A stretch of DNA of 64,000 bases from Lyngbya sp. HA4199-MV5 (GTDB lineage: Bacteria > Cyanobacteriota > Cyanobacteriia > Leptolyngbyales > Leptolyngbyaceae), in assembly GCA_019359375.1 (NCBI GenBank), contig JAHHHL010000018.1, positions 1 through 64,000 of the forward strand, in the 5' to 3' direction. The position numbers and the translations under genes are program-made. Below, one piece after another: positions 53,260 to 62,912 of the stretch (position 1 is its first letter; each line of letters opens with the position of its first letter). The notes beneath the pieces are model-generated. The model had not been told where the DNA came from. It searched no databases and saw only the letters and a program-made list of their open reading frames with translations.

Positions 53260-54618
53260 ATGGATACTACACGCCGCTTGCTAAACCCACTCAAAGCCCC
53301 TGGCTGGCTGCAACAACTACAGTGGGTTGGTGATCCAGTGAGCTATATGGAAGCAGCGGCTCAACAGCATCCTGACATTTTTACGGCTAAAGTTATCGGC
53401 TTTGGAGGTACGTTAGTCTTCCTCAACCATCCGCAGGCTATTCAAGAACTGCTCACGAGCGATCGCAAGACGTTTCTTGCCCTTGGCTGCTCCAATCGGA
53501 TTCTATCGCCACTGTTGGGTGATTACTCCATCATTATGCTTGATGGCGATCGACACAAACGGCGCAGGCAATTACTCATGCCGACCTTTCATGGTGAGCG
53601 CATGCGTACCTATGGGCAACTTATCTGTCAGTTAGCCACGGCTGCGTTCGATCAGCTTGCCCTCAATCAGCCGTTCTCTGCTCGCACAGTCATGCAAGAA
53701 ATTTCGCTACAGATTATCTTGCAAGTGGTGTTTGGGTTGACTGAGGGCGATCGCTGCCACCAACTCAAAGACTTGTTAGCCTCTCTGCTGGATCTATTTC
53801 GATCGCCGCTTTCTTCCAGCTTTCTCTTCTTTCCCGTCTTACAAAAAGATCTCGGTGCCTGGAGTCCTTGGGGAAAATTCATCCGTGAGCAGCGGCAAAT
53901 TGACACGTTAATTTATGAGGAGATTGCCGAACGGCGCAAGAAGGGTGAGTGCGATCGGATTGATATGCTCTCGATGCTAATGGCGGCACGAGATGATGCG
54001 GGTCAACCGATGTCTGACCAGGAATTGCGCGATGAACTGATGACCTTGCTGTTTGCAGGACACGAAACGACTGCAACGGCAATGTCCTGGGCCTTGTACT
54101 GGGTGCATCATTTGCCGACTGTGCGCGAAAAGCTCCTTCAGGAATTAGCGACACTTGGCGAAAATCCTGATCCAATGGATATCTTCCGCTTGCCTTACCT
54201 CACTGCCGTCTGCAACGAAACGTTGCGGATTTACCCCGTAGCAATGCTGGTTTTCCCTAGAATTGTCCAAACGCCTGTAACGTTGCTCGGTCATCACCTT
54301 GCGCCGAGAACCAACGTCGTTGGCTGCATTTATCTCGTGCATCAGCGAGAAGACCTTTACCCAAACCCAAAGCAGTTTCGACCAGAGCGCTTTCTTGAGC
54401 GTCAATTCACCCCATACGAGTTCATGCCTTTTGGGGGCGGTGCCCGTCGTTGCATTGGTGAAGCACTCGCCATGTTTGAGATGAAGCTTGTGCTGGCAAC
54501 TATTCTTTCTCGCTATTCGCTTGCCCTTGCTACGGCACAACCAGAATATCCGCGTCGTCGGGGAGTGACGTTGGCTCCTGCGAATGGAGTCAGGATGGTG
54601 CTAAGGATCGTGGATTAA
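53260..54618 (+). CDS. Cytochrome P450
   Basis: A 452-residue P450. The heme-binding block FMPFGGGARRCIGEALAMFE supplies the cysteine ligand; the I-helix LLFAGHETTATAMSWAL and K-helix NETLRIYPV are standard. It resembles the CYP110-type P450s common in cyanobacteria (by the N-terminal NPLKAPGWLQQLQWVGDPVS), which oxidise fatty acids or terpenes; the substrate is not predictable. No redox partner or terpene synthase is adjacent. ATG at 53260 is preferred to the upstream frame, which has no P450 features. Confidence 0.94.
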   Translation: MDTTRRLLNPLKAPGWLQQLQWVGDPVSYMEAAAQQHPDIFTAKVIGFGGTLVFLNHPQAIQELLTSDRKTFLALGCSNRILSPLLGDYSIIMLDGDRHKRRRQLLMPTFHGERMRTYGQLICQLATAAFDQLALNQPFSARTVMQEISLQIILQVVFGLTEGDRCHQLKDLLASLLDLFRSPLSSSFLFFPVLQKDLGAWSPWGKFIREQRQIDTLIYEEIAERRKKGECDRIDMLSMLMAARDDAGQPMSDQELRDELMTLLFAGHETTATAMSWALYWVHHLPTVREKLLQELATLGENPDPMDIFRLPYLTAVCNETLRIYPVAMLVFPRIVQTPVTLLGHHLAPRTNVVGCIYLVHQREDLYPNPKQFRPERFLERQFTPYEFMPFGGGARRCIGEALAMFEMKLVLATILSRYSLALATAQPEYPRRRGVTLAPANGVRMVLRIVD

Positions 54619-54678
54619 TTAATCTGAACCATTTCCTTTCTGTCGGGACGTTCGATGTGTCGAGGTCTGTAAAGTTGT

Positions 54679-54714
54679 GCCTGGGGTATGGGCAAACGCT
54701 ATGCCTTCCCAGGC
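54679..54714. terminator. Hairpin between convergent P450 and queA genes
   Basis: GCCTGGG pairs with CCCAGGC around a 22-nt loop that can pair partly again (ATGGGC, GCTAT). There is no T-run, so it may be a weak terminator or a repeat. Confidence 0.35.
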
Positions 54715-54723
54715 GAAGTCGGA

Positions 54724-55890
54724 CTAGGGGAATGAGGGATCGGTGCCAGTAGGTGGAAAGGCACGTATAGGAGCGCCAGGGGGTGAGTCCTTGCGGACGC
54801 GCACCAAGGCTTCTGGCAAAATCAACATAGCATCGCCAAAGGAATAAAACCGATACTGCTCAGCGATCGCGATCTGATACAGATCTAACAACCGCTGTCG
54901 TCCAATCAAGGCGCTGACGAGCATCAGCAGGCTCGATTTTGGCAGGTGAAAGTTGGTCATGAGTCCATCTACAATGCGCCACTGATAGCCGGGATAGATA
55001 AACAGGTTGGATTTACCGCAAAACGGTTGAAGGGTACCACTTTGGGCAGCGGTTTCGAGCGATCGCACTACCGTTGTCCCCACGGCGATGATGCGTCCTC
55101 CGTTCGCTTGCGTTTGCTGAATCTTCGCTATCGTTTCTGATGGCACCTCAATCCATTCGGCGTGCATGGTGTGATCCGTTATCGTTTCAGCTTCTACTGG
55201 GCGAAAGGTGCCAACCCCGACGTGAAGCGTGACAAACGCCTGCTCAATGCCGTTTGCGTGTAATTGTTGTAACAGCTCCGGTGTGAAATGCAGCCCTGCC
55301 GTTGGAGCCGCCACTGCTCCGAGGCGATCGGCATAAACCGTTTGATACTGGTCAGGATGCGCCTCGGCTTGAGTGATGTAGGGAGGCAACGGCATCTGTC
55401 CTAACTGGTTAATCCATGCGTCTAACGTCGTTCCTGCTGGCACATTGAACTGCAAGATGCGTCCACCTGTTGCGGCATCGATCGCGCTTATGGTGGCACT
55501 CAAAACCTCAGTTCCCTGCGTATTTGCCTTGCCAAACACAATTTGAGCACCCGGTTTTAGGCGCTTCCCAGGCTTGACCAGTGCTAGCCAGCAGTTTGTT
55601 ACAGCATTGGTACGAGCACCATCAGCGTATGGCTCTAGCAGCAAAACTTCTACAGGCGTATCGCTTGTTTTGTAACCATATAGGCGTGCTGGTATGACGC
55701 GTGTATTGTTTAACACCAGCAAATCACCCGATCGCAACAGATCAGGCAACGACCGCACGATCGTATGCTGCTGCCCACGATCCTTCACAACCAACAACCG
55801 TGCATGATCGCGGGGAACACTGGGCGTTTGAGCAATCAGCGCCTCCGGTAGGGTGTAATCATATGCAGCAAGCAGGCGATCGACGGACAT
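54724..55890 (-). CDS. queA: S-adenosylmethionine:tRNA ribosyltransferase-isomerase
   Basis: Adds the epoxycyclopentanediol ring in queuosine synthesis at the tRNA wobble base. The 388-residue sequence has [94 protein letters not shown] and [14 protein letters not shown], all family blocks in order. It is slightly longer than the usual ~350 because of short loops and a C-terminal tail ([10 protein letters not shown]). Confidence 0.97.
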   Translation of the reverse strand: MSVDRLLAAYDYTLPEALIAQTPSVPRDHARLLVVKDRGQQHTIVRSLPDLLRSGDLLVLNNTRVIPARLYGYKTSDTPVEVLLLEPYADGARTNAVTNCWLALVKPGKRLKPGAQIVFGKANTQGTEVLSATISAIDAATGGRILQFNVPAGTTLDAWINQLGQMPLPPYITQAEAHPDQYQTVYADRLGAVAAPTAGLHFTPELLQQLHANGIEQAFVTLHVGVGTFRPVEAETITDHTMHAEWIEVPSETIAKIQQTQANGGRIIAVGTTVVRSLETAAQSGTLQPFCGKSNLFIYPGYQWRIVDGLMTNFHLPKSSLLMLVSALIGRQRLLDLYQIAIAEQYRFYSFGDAMLILPEALVRVRKDSPPGAPIRAFPPTGTDPSFP

Positions 55891-56198
55891 ATAGCGGTTC
55901 TCGTTTGAGTGCGATACAAAGGCTGATTAAGGCAGAAAGCAGAAGTCAAGGGAGTTTTTAGTTTTTAGTTTTTAGAAAGAGGCAAGAAAGGCTTCTGCAT
56001 TAACACCTTTTCTTGAATGCCTAAAGGGCTATACAACCAACAACCAACAACTCCTGCCCCTCACTCCTGACCCCTCACCCCTCACTTCTAGATTGGGTGG
56101 AACCCCTCTCCTGTTCGGGGGTTTCTCCCCTGGTATTTGCTGATACGGTTAGTGGATTATAGATGTGTAGGTGTTTGACTGAGCTGGAAAAAACTGTG
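55891..56198. repeat. Spacer with hairpin repeat, copy 2
   Basis: 55950-56052 is GAGTTTTTAGTTTTTAG, a ~70-base core and ACAACCAACAACCAACAAC. The core resembles that at 23872-24009, so both are one element. CCTCACTCCTGACCCCTCAC-type units follow to 56090. The last 100 bases carry a short GGGGTGGAAC-like stretch and the promoter side of the next gene. Confidence 0.65.
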
Positions 56199-56588
56199 AT
56201 GGACTACCTGTATCATCTTTCAAATGCAACCCTCACGCTACGGGTTGTTGAGTATTTGCACTCCTCCAGACGCTTTCCGGTGCGCTTCATGACGGTCATC
56301 CACCAGATCGACGGCTGGATCATCAAAGTCAAGATGAATCGCTGCCTGGATCCTTACGAACACGGAAATCTGCGAGCCTTCATGCATGAACTGGGCATTC
56401 CTTGTGATCCAGGCATTCGCGTACAGATGGCTCTCTGGGGGTTGGAGACGGGACAGTCACCCGTTGATGTGATGCATCGCTATCAAGTTGCTGTGGTTTC
56501 GCATGGTACACCCGATCGCGAAGACATTGAAGAGTTTCGGAAGCAGTTTGTACAGGGGTTAGGCTACTGTCCAGAAACGTTAGCGTAG
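56199..56588 (+). CDS. Hypothetical protein (129 aa)
   Basis: Not recognised. The sequence begins MDYLYHLSNATLTLRVVEYL and has a strand-like part (RFMTVIHQIDGWIIKVKMNR) followed by charged helices (DREDIEEFRKQFVQGL). No membrane segment and no signal peptide. Composition and codon use look like a real soluble protein. An earlier ATG at 56163 adds 12 poor residues. It converges with the YraN gene, 28 bases apart. Confidence 0.65.
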   Translation: MDYLYHLSNATLTLRVVEYLHSSRRFPVRFMTVIHQIDGWIIKVKMNRCLDPYEHGNLRAFMHELGIPCDPGIRVQMALWGLETGQSPVDVMHRYQVAVVSHGTPDREDIEEFRKQFVQGLGYCPETLA

Positions 56589-56616
56589 GCAATAGCGTAG
56601 CAATTTAATCTGCAAC

Positions 56617-57150
56617 TTAATCCAGTACAAAAGCAGCGGGAATATAGTCTTGCAGGATGAGTTGTGAATCTCCTTCCCCAAGCGTTTGTTTTGAGCCAAT
56701 GCCTTGTTTTGAACCAACAGATGTTGAAGGGCGCTGGGGCGATCGTGCTGCTTTGCGATGCGATTGCTGACAGCACACCAGCGCGACATCAAACTGGCAC
56801 GGCAAATCTGCCCAGGCGGGATGGTCTGCCAGGAATAGCTGCGCTGTCTTCCACAGTTTTGCTCGTTTGCGTGCGGTAATGGCAAGCGCCCCATCACAAT
56901 CCCAGTTGCCTCGGCTGCGAGTCTTGACTTCCACAAACGCTAGCGCGATCGGCTGCGTCGGGTGCTGGGTGGACGGTTGCCCAATGACGAGATCTAGCTC
57001 TCCCCAACGGCAATGCCACCGCTGCTGAAGGATTAACCAGCCACGATCGCGGAGCCATTGCGCGACCAGTGCCTCTCCTAATGCACCCGTATTCGAGGCT
57101 TCCGTTGTCTTGCGTGCAGAGCGTTGCTTGGGGATGTGTGGCATAAACAT
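56617..57150 (-). CDS. YraN/UPF0102 nuclease-like protein
   Basis: A 177-residue protein with the restriction-endonuclease-like core GALGEALVAQWLRDRGW, HCRWGELDLVI and LAFVEVKTRS: E, D and E-x-K form the PD-(D/E)XK metal site. Cellular role unsettled. A 30-residue insert near the C-terminus contains a small duplication (GSKQGIGSKQ). It may start at the second ATG (57144). Confidence 0.9.
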   Translation of the reverse strand: MFMPHIPKQRSARKTTEASNTGALGEALVAQWLRDRGWLILQQRWHCRWGELDLVIGQPSTQHPTQPIALAFVEVKTRSRGNWDCDGALAITARKRAKLWKTAQLFLADHPAWADLPCQFDVALVCCQQSHRKAARSPQRPSTSVGSKQGIGSKQTLGEGDSQLILQDYIPAAFVLD

Positions 57151-57395
57151 GTCTAGGAGTTTTCCTTAGCATTGACCGCTTTTCCCTTAGAAGCAACGAT
57201 CGCTCTGCTAAACGCCTCTGCTTGTACCGCAGTGTTTCAGTTTGCTGCTGTAAAGCCAGAAGCGTAACGGATTCGAGTAGGATCGAAAACGTAGCGATCG
57301 TGCTCATTCAATTGGCAAACTGAGTCGCCTTGTGCGTCCGAGGGTTGCAGGGGTGGCAGCACGATCGGGATAGGGTTCGATATCAGCATCGACTA

Positions 57396-57974
57396 ATGAG
57401 CAGCAGACAAATAGATCAGTCAGTGGGGCAGCGTCAAAGGCATTGGTTTACCGCAGTCTTAGCAAGGATGCAGAAGCCGCGATGGCAGCAACGCACGATT
57501 GCACGCCTCGTTTTGGGAAGCGTTGTCATGATCAGCGTTTGGATCATGAGTCCACTGTCTGCCGTTGCCGATGACTACAACCGGGATTTTCTGGTTGGTG
57601 CAGACTTTTCTGGGAAAGTGTTGACCGACTCTAGCTTCACCAAGGCAAACCTGCGGGGCAGCAATTTTAGCCATAGTGATCTGCATGGCGTGAGTTTTTT
57701 TGGTGCTAACCTGGAAGGCGCAAATTTTGAAGGAGCTGATTTGCGAAATGCCACTCTTGATGCCGTACGCTTTACCGATGCTAACCTGACGAATGCCAAC
57801 CTTGAAGGAGCCTTTGCCTTTAACGCCAAATTTGGAGGCGCGATCGTCGATGGAGCTGATTTCACTGGTGTAGACGTGCGGCTCGATGCCCAAAAGATGC
57901 TCTGCAAGCTAGCCAAGGGTGTGAACCCAGTGACAGGTCGTGAAACACGCCAAACGTTAGGTTGCGAGACCTGA
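57396..57974 (+). CDS. Lumenal or periplasmic pentapeptide-repeat protein
   Basis: An N-terminal twin-basic region and hydrophobic segment (RTIARLVLGSVVMISVWIMS, cleavage likely after AVA) export it. About 15 A(D/N)LXX repeats follow (ANLRGSNFSHSDLHGVSFFG, ANLEGANFEGADLRNATL), which form a right-handed quadrilateral beta-helix. The tail has two cysteines (MLCKLAKG, TLGCET) and a conserved look. Similar small proteins occur in the thylakoid lumen; function unknown. The start could also be the ATG at 57468, just before the signal. Confidence 0.86.
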   Translation: MSSRQIDQSVGQRQRHWFTAVLARMQKPRWQQRTIARLVLGSVVMISVWIMSPLSAVADDYNRDFLVGADFSGKVLTDSSFTKANLRGSNFSHSDLHGVSFFGANLEGANFEGADLRNATLDAVRFTDANLTNANLEGAFAFNAKFGGAIVDGADFTGVDVRLDAQKMLCKLAKGVNPVTGRETRQTLGCET

Positions 57975-58217
57975 TCGTTAAGCGCGACTTCATAGCAGAC
58001 CGCCACCGACTGTGTGATTGAAGCCAAGCCTTTGCCGCTGCATTATATATCCTTTTGCCATAGTCCAATTTGAAAAGCTGGATTCTTTCGTCAGGCGATC
58101 GCCTGACGCGTCTACCTGCTTTGCCATCCTGTTGCCAGGGGTGCAAATCCAGAGCAACTCTCTGCCGAAAGCTCAGACGATGCCTGTAAAACATAGGAAA
58201 GTGGGCACTACCGTTGA

Positions 58218-59342
58218 TCACACTTTGATTGTTTTGAAGCGTGTGATTAAAGCTGGACGGTTTTGGTAATCTGGCTTGAGCTGCTCAAAGCGTTGGTTGA
58301 ATGCAGGCGATCGCTCCTGATGTTCTGCCAAATCCCGCAGGTCTTTGAGGAGAGCTGTCGCTTCATCGTAGGGCTTTGACTGCTTCAGTTCAATCAGTGC
58401 CACTATCCTCTTCCAGGTTTGGGCTTCTTTCGGTGCCAGCGCTTCTAATTGCTGGATTCGCTTTTTTTGGGCGGCATTCTGTTCTTTTTGTTGACGTTGT
58501 TTGCTCAAAGTGCTGGCAATTTCTCTCAGTTCAGAAAGCTGTCGCTGCCCTGGAGTTGATTGAGGAGCCGATCGCGTTTTACCTGCCAGTTCTTTCAAGC
58601 GATTAATGAGTTGAAGGTCAACGTGCGGTTCGCGGCGGACTAATTTGAGCAAAAATTCCTGTTTTTCGTCTGCCGATAGCGCAGACAGACAGCCTTCCAG
58701 TGATGGCTCGGAAGTTTCTTGTTGCTGGAGGCTTGCCTGAGCAGCAGCGGCAACCCAATCGGCATCCAGTTCTACCAGTTCGATAAAGGCTTGTAGTGGC
58801 TGGGAGAGTTTTCCCAGGTTAGGCGGCATTGGCGGTTCGATCGGATCATCATCCAGTGCATATTTAGCCAGGTAGGGAGCCGATCGCAACCAGACAAGAT
58901 AGAGCAGGCGCAGATCTCCACGCAGCAAATCATCCCGGAGTGGCAATAAACGAGGCAGCCATCCTTCCCCTTCTACCCACCCCCGCATGCCCTCTTCTTC
59001 AGTGATGTGAATGTCAAGAATAACGTACTTGGAGGTTGTAGAAAGGGTAATTGTATCGGGAAGGTCATAAGGTTGAAACCATTTCGGGTCAACGATCGCT
59101 TTTGGAAACCGAAACATCAATCGCCAGGTGCCCCAGTTGGCGATGTAGAACATGATGTCAAAGTATTGCGTTAATACTTTTTCTGGGTCGCCACGAAAGT
59201 CGCCATAGTTGTACAGGAACGTTGCCTGAGTGGAGGTCAGTTGTACTCGACTGGAGAGTTTGCGGATTTCGTCCTGCTCTTGCGGTGTCAGGAGACGATC
59301 GACTGTCTGAAATTCGTAATATTGATATTCACTCACTGGCAA
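58218..59342 (-). CDS. Protein of unknown function linked to a SWIM gene (374 aa)
   Basis: No named domain. The N-terminal ~170 residues are well formed (EYQYYEFQTVDRLLTPQEQD, LYNYGDFRGDPEKVLTQYFD, ANWGTWRLMFRFPKA) and seem conserved by pattern. Residues ~175-370 are helical and Gln/Lys/Glu-rich with coiled-coil stretches (REIASTLSKQRQQKEQNAAQ). From memory, homologues of the N-terminal part often sit beside SWIM zinc-finger genes in other bacteria, as here. Last gene of the three-gene cluster, 96 bases after the small gene. Confidence 0.85.
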   Translation of the reverse strand: MPVSEYQYYEFQTVDRLLTPQEQDEIRKLSSRVQLTSTQATFLYNYGDFRGDPEKVLTQYFDIMFYIANWGTWRLMFRFPKAIVDPKWFQPYDLPDTITLSTTSKYVILDIHITEEEGMRGWVEGEGWLPRLLPLRDDLLRGDLRLLYLVWLRSAPYLAKYALDDDPIEPPMPPNLGKLSQPLQAFIELVELDADWVAAAAQASLQQQETSEPSLEGCLSALSADEKQEFLLKLVRREPHVDLQLINRLKELAGKTRSAPQSTPGQRQLSELREIASTLSKQRQQKEQNAAQKKRIQQLEALAPKEAQTWKRIVALIELKQSKPYDEATALLKDLRDLAEHQERSPAFNQRFEQLKPDYQNRPALITRFKTIKV

Positions 59343-59438
59343 TTTCTCTCACAATTTTCTCTGCCAACAGGTCTACCTGAGATGGTTTTTCTTAAAGTTT
59401 CTTGGCTAAACCACATATTAAGGTTCTGATTATCATTT

Positions 59439-59759
59439 TTATGCTCGTTTCGCTGAGAACAAAGAACTGTCTCCCTGATGGAATTTTATCTTTCCTTCTA
59501 ACGTATTTTTATCTTTCAATTTCAACCAACCGCTACCAGATGCTTCGTCGTTTTCATCACCACCTTCCCAGGTAAACTCGATCTTCTCACCTGTTTGGTC
59601 TTTTACAATCTCACCATCAATTTGTCCTGTAACCAAACCAAATTGGAAATCGCCCGATCCCCGTTGATCAATTTCAATGTAAGCCTGTACCTCCATGTTG
59701 AAGTATTCTTCATCCCAATTCTCCATTTCAGTAATGTGCCAGGTTCCTGCAAATTTCAT
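59439..59759 (-). CDS. Small acidic beta-rich hypothetical protein
   Basis: A 106-residue protein with alternating strands (FAGTWHITEMENWDEEYFN, YIEIDQRGSGDFQFGLV, FTWEGGDENDEASGSGWLKL, LEGKIKFHQGDSS). It looks like a compact barrel that could bind a ligand; no enzyme motif. It lies 49 bases after the SWIM gene and is probably co-transcribed. Confidence 0.8.
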   Translation of the reverse strand: MKFAGTWHITEMENWDEEYFNMEVQAYIEIDQRGSGDFQFGLVTGQIDGEIVKDQTGEKIEFTWEGGDENDEASGSGWLKLKDKNTLEGKIKFHQGDSSLFSAKRA

Positions 59760-59808
59760 CGTTGTTTACTCCTGATTAACGTCATAGTTTCATATCCATT
59801 CCAACGTT

Positions 59809-61599
59809 TCAAACCAGATCGCGCTGTTGCAGCATGGAAACTAACTTCCGTTTACGCGCATGAGTTTGCAACAGTTCTTTGCGATACCGCTGCCATTCCT
59901 GCTGTTGACCTAATTGCAGGTAGGCAGCGTGGACTTTACGTAGCCAGTTGGTCGCATAGTAGTAATACTGGGCTTTCCCCTCATTCATAATTGACTCGGC
60001 ACGGCGACGGGCATTCTCAATTACCCACTCAGGACGATGGGGAACAGCCGCATCCATGACTGAATGGATCACCTCTGACTGGTAGGAACTGAGTTGATCC
60101 ACCGTCGAAATAGCAGCGTCAATCAGCCCTTCTTGTAGAAAAATTGCCACCTTGGCTTCGGCATGTACGTGATCAGATAGTCCCTGTAGCGTTGTCAGCA
60201 ATTCCTGCTGCAGCGATCGCCACTGGTCGCCTGCTAACGCTTGCATTTTCAGGTAATCTGGCAGAGAAGGATGCAGTTGAAAAGCGGTTAATCTTGCCTG
60301 TAAAGCAACGTCCTGATCCATCCCCTCTGCTAATTCACTCGTCCAGACTGCCAACTGATAGGCATGGCTACCACCTAGGGATAAACCTTGCGTTGCAATG
60401 CTGAGTGCCTGTTCCAGTTCTCCTTGTTCTCGCAGGGTTTGTGCCAGCGTCCACGCTTCGCCAGCGGTACTCATTTGCTGTTGCGCCTGGGAAATTGCTT
60501 CCTCCGTACGTCCTAGCTTTGCCAACATTTGCAAGTAGCGATCGGTCTGCCCTTCTGCCTGAGCCAGATACAGATATTCCTGATGTCTGCCCTGTCTCTC
60601 CAAAATCCTGAGCCGAATGCGAGCCAGATCATCGGCAAAATCAGGGGCTTCGTCTTCCCAGGCACCCAGTTCCGTGATCTCTCCTTGCAGAACTCGCTGA
60701 AGCGGCGGATAATGCCACCCCTGCTCCAGAGCAGCAAGGCTGATCGCAAAGCTATCCACACCATAGTCATCGACCTCTTTCTCCCAGTTTTCCAACTCCT
60801 TTTGCCATTGCTGGCGATCGCTTTTTGACAACTCTGCACTCAAAATTGCTTCAGCTAATGCATCATCTAATTCTTCAAAGAATGCGCCACTTTCGCCATC
60901 GGAGCCATCCAGATTCATCCAGTCCTGCACGTAAGCACGGACGATCACACCCAGAATGAGCAGTGCATTGTTACCGTCATCCTGTTCCATAAAGGCATCG
61001 GCTTTCTGCATCAGATTCCGCATTTCATCCAGAGCAGGTTCATCGTTCCATTGACCTGTATAGCGCTCAAGAATCCGTTCTACCTGTCGTTCAATCGGCT
61101 TTGGATCGACAGTGGTACGGCGAACAGTCGCTTGTGCTTTTGTGGTTTTGGATGGCATCAGTAGCGCAATCTGAGCTTCGATCCACTCTGGTTGCCCATT
61201 GGCAAGATTCTGCACGATCGTTTGCAGTTGTTCGCGGTTGAGGGGAGCCAGCAGTTTAGCCAGTTCGGGACGTTGCTCAATGTGATCAGGTTGATGCAGA
61301 CAGGTCAGGAGGGTTGCAACGATGTGCTTACACCATCCTTCATAGTCGTAGGGACAGGTACAGGTTGCCGTGGTGATTCCACCTTTGTCAAAGTGGATGT
61401 TGACCTGGTAAGGATCTGCCTCGCTGCCTTCAACTCTGGCAGATAACCCATTGCCTCGTTGCACTATTGAATAGACCGAGCCACTGTGATAGTAAGTCTG
61501 ACCCCGCTCGAAGGATTGCGCGATCGTATGGTGACGAATTGTTGTCTCGCTCAACGTTGGAATCACAAACTTACTCCTTGTGGTTGGTTCTCTGTTCAA
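59809..61599 (-). CDS. SWIM zinc-finger protein (596 aa)
   Basis: The SWIM motif lies near residues 77-92: CTCPYDYEGWCKHIVA (CxC...CxH), binding zinc and probably nucleic acid or protein. The remaining ~480 residues are helical repeats resembling TPR/HEAT arrays (EAISQAQQQMSTAGEAWTLA, EQALSIATQGLSLGGSHAYQ) that suit protein binding. First gene of a three-gene minus-strand cluster. Its function is not known to me; the ATG start follows a normal spacer. Confidence 0.9.
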   Translation of the reverse strand: MNREPTTRSKFVIPTLSETTIRHHTIAQSFERGQTYYHSGSVYSIVQRGNGLSARVEGSEADPYQVNIHFDKGGITTATCTCPYDYEGWCKHIVATLLTCLHQPDHIEQRPELAKLLAPLNREQLQTIVQNLANGQPEWIEAQIALLMPSKTTKAQATVRRTTVDPKPIERQVERILERYTGQWNDEPALDEMRNLMQKADAFMEQDDGNNALLILGVIVRAYVQDWMNLDGSDGESGAFFEELDDALAEAILSAELSKSDRQQWQKELENWEKEVDDYGVDSFAISLAALEQGWHYPPLQRVLQGEITELGAWEDEAPDFADDLARIRLRILERQGRHQEYLYLAQAEGQTDRYLQMLAKLGRTEEAISQAQQQMSTAGEAWTLAQTLREQGELEQALSIATQGLSLGGSHAYQLAVWTSELAEGMDQDVALQARLTAFQLHPSLPDYLKMQALAGDQWRSLQQELLTTLQGLSDHVHAEAKVAIFLQEGLIDAAISTVDQLSSYQSEVIHSVMDAAVPHRPEWVIENARRRAESIMNEGKAQYYYYATNWLRKVHAAYLQLGQQQEWQRYRKELLQTHARKRKLVSMLQQRDLV

Positions 61600-62013
61600 C
61601 CGTTTTCGTCTTGCTCTAAAGCGCTAGAGTCTACCAAATCTCCGACGTTTAGTCAGCTAGCAAAATAACTGGACACATTTGAGCAGATTAAGTCTTGCTT
61701 CATGCAGTAATTCTAATCAGTGTGAAACAGGTCGCGTGCAATTAGGATGGTGTTAAATTCAGCATCCTTTACCTTGATTTTCGTTTTCTACCATTGAGGA
61801 TACGGCTTCGAGTTGTGTTTCGCGAGCAAACCGTGAGTGCAAAGCACTCGCTGTCCGTTTCTGGTCTGCCGTAAAGCTTTACGCACTGTGGCTAACCCAT
61901 GTGGCAACCGCTCTAAATCCCTGACAAACCTTGACCATTTCTGGCTATTTCAGAATTTGCCAGAGATTGCCATGTATGGCTTCAAAGGCTTACAGTTCCT
62001 AATCTGATGAGTA
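61600..62013. promoter_or_regulatory. Upstream region of the SWIM cluster
   Basis: No gene. Two symmetric sites stand out: GAGTGC-AAA-GCACTC (61835-61849) and the perfect palindrome GTAAAGCTTTAC (61871-61882). Both could be operators for the SWIM cluster or structures behind the tRNA. Confidence 0.4.
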
Positions 62014-62087
62014 CGGGACTGGCGGGATTCGAACCCTCGACCTACCGCTTAGGAGGCGGTCGCTCTATCCTGCTGAGCTACAGCCCC
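62014..62087 (-). tRNA. tRNA-Arg (anticodon CCU)
   Basis: On the minus strand the sequence GGGGCTGTAGCTCAGCAGGA starts the acceptor and D arms. The anticodon stem ACCGC/GCGGT holds the loop CTCCTAA with anticodon CCT, reading AGG. The T arm is GAGGGTTCGAATCCC-like and the acceptor closes with CAGTCCC plus discriminator G. No CCA is encoded. Confidence 0.95.
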
Positions 62088-62192
62088 AAAAACAAGCTGA
62101 GTACAGGGTGATTATAGCAAGTCTCGATCGACCCAGTGTCGATCGCGTGCAGCCGCTCTAGACTTCACCCGCGAAAAAGCGTGCAATGAATC

Positions 62193-62321
62193 TAGGGGCT
62201 GTCATCAATTACGACTACACATTGCTTGCAGTAAGGGTTCCAGCCCCTAGCCTAGTGTGTTGGGACGGGCGTGGCACTGCTGATACTGCAAGGTTTCGGA
62301 GCTAATTGATGACACGCCCTA
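62193..62321 (+). mobile_element. MITE-like repeat, copy 4
   Basis: TAGGGGCTGTCATCAATTA ... TAATTGATGACACGCCCTA, the cleanest copy, with 17-18-bp imperfect inverted ends and TA at both tips. It ends 4 bases before the stop codon of the PPC-domain gene. Confidence 0.9.
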
Positions 62322-62325
62322 GTGA

Positions 62326-62775
62326 CTACAGGGGCTTTAGCTGCGTTACTTTAAGTTTAAAATTGCCGCCAGCCAGTTCCCCAAAAGCGCGGACACGAAT
62401 AAAGTAGGTACCTGTTTTGGTGATGCGGGTAAACAGGAGTGAGTTGGTACTGCCGTCAGGACCATCGTCATTTTCAGCCACCGTAGAACCATCACTGCCA
62501 ATGAGAGCCACGATCGAGTCAAAGTTCTCAGAAGTCAGGTCGATCGACAGTTGATCACCTTCTTTAAGCTGCAATACATAATCGCGGGCAAACCCACCCT
62601 GACCAGTGGGCAAGTCCTTATCAGTAAGTTTGTCGGTGATTGCCTTACCAGATGTGATGGGAACTGGCTTATAAAAAGCAGTTTGGGCATTCACTGCCAG
62701 TGCATTCAACTCCACTGTCACGCATGTCAGCGGCACAACCACAAGACGAAGCCCAACGGTCAACCAATAATTCAT
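62326..62775 (-). CDS. Exported PPC-domain protein
   Basis: A signal peptide (WLTVGLRLVVVPLTCVTVEL, cleaved near AVNA) is followed by one bacterial pre-peptidase C-terminal domain: DYVLQLKEGDQLSIDLTS, FDSIVALIGSDGSTVAENDD and TYFIRVRAF. Such beta-sandwich domains are often seen in cyanobacterial exported proteins. Length 149 residues from the ATG at 62775; an earlier ATG adds 10 residues. MITE copy 4 borders its stop. Confidence 0.85.
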   Translation of the reverse strand: MNYWLTVGLRLVVVPLTCVTVELNALAVNAQTAFYKPVPITSGKAITDKLTDKDLPTGQGGFARDYVLQLKEGDQLSIDLTSENFDSIVALIGSDGSTVAENDDGPDGSTNSLLFTRITKTGTYFIRVRAFGELAGGNFKLKVTQLKPL

Positions 62776-62912
62776 GAAGGCGATCGGGTAGGTAGCAAAA
62801 TTCAAGCTCGTGAATATTATGGCTCAGGGCTGCTTGAGCAACGCGGATTGTAGAGGGAAGTTTTGGGTGAGGGCAGGAGGTAAAGGGGGCAAGCCTTGAA
62901 TGGGTAAAGCCT

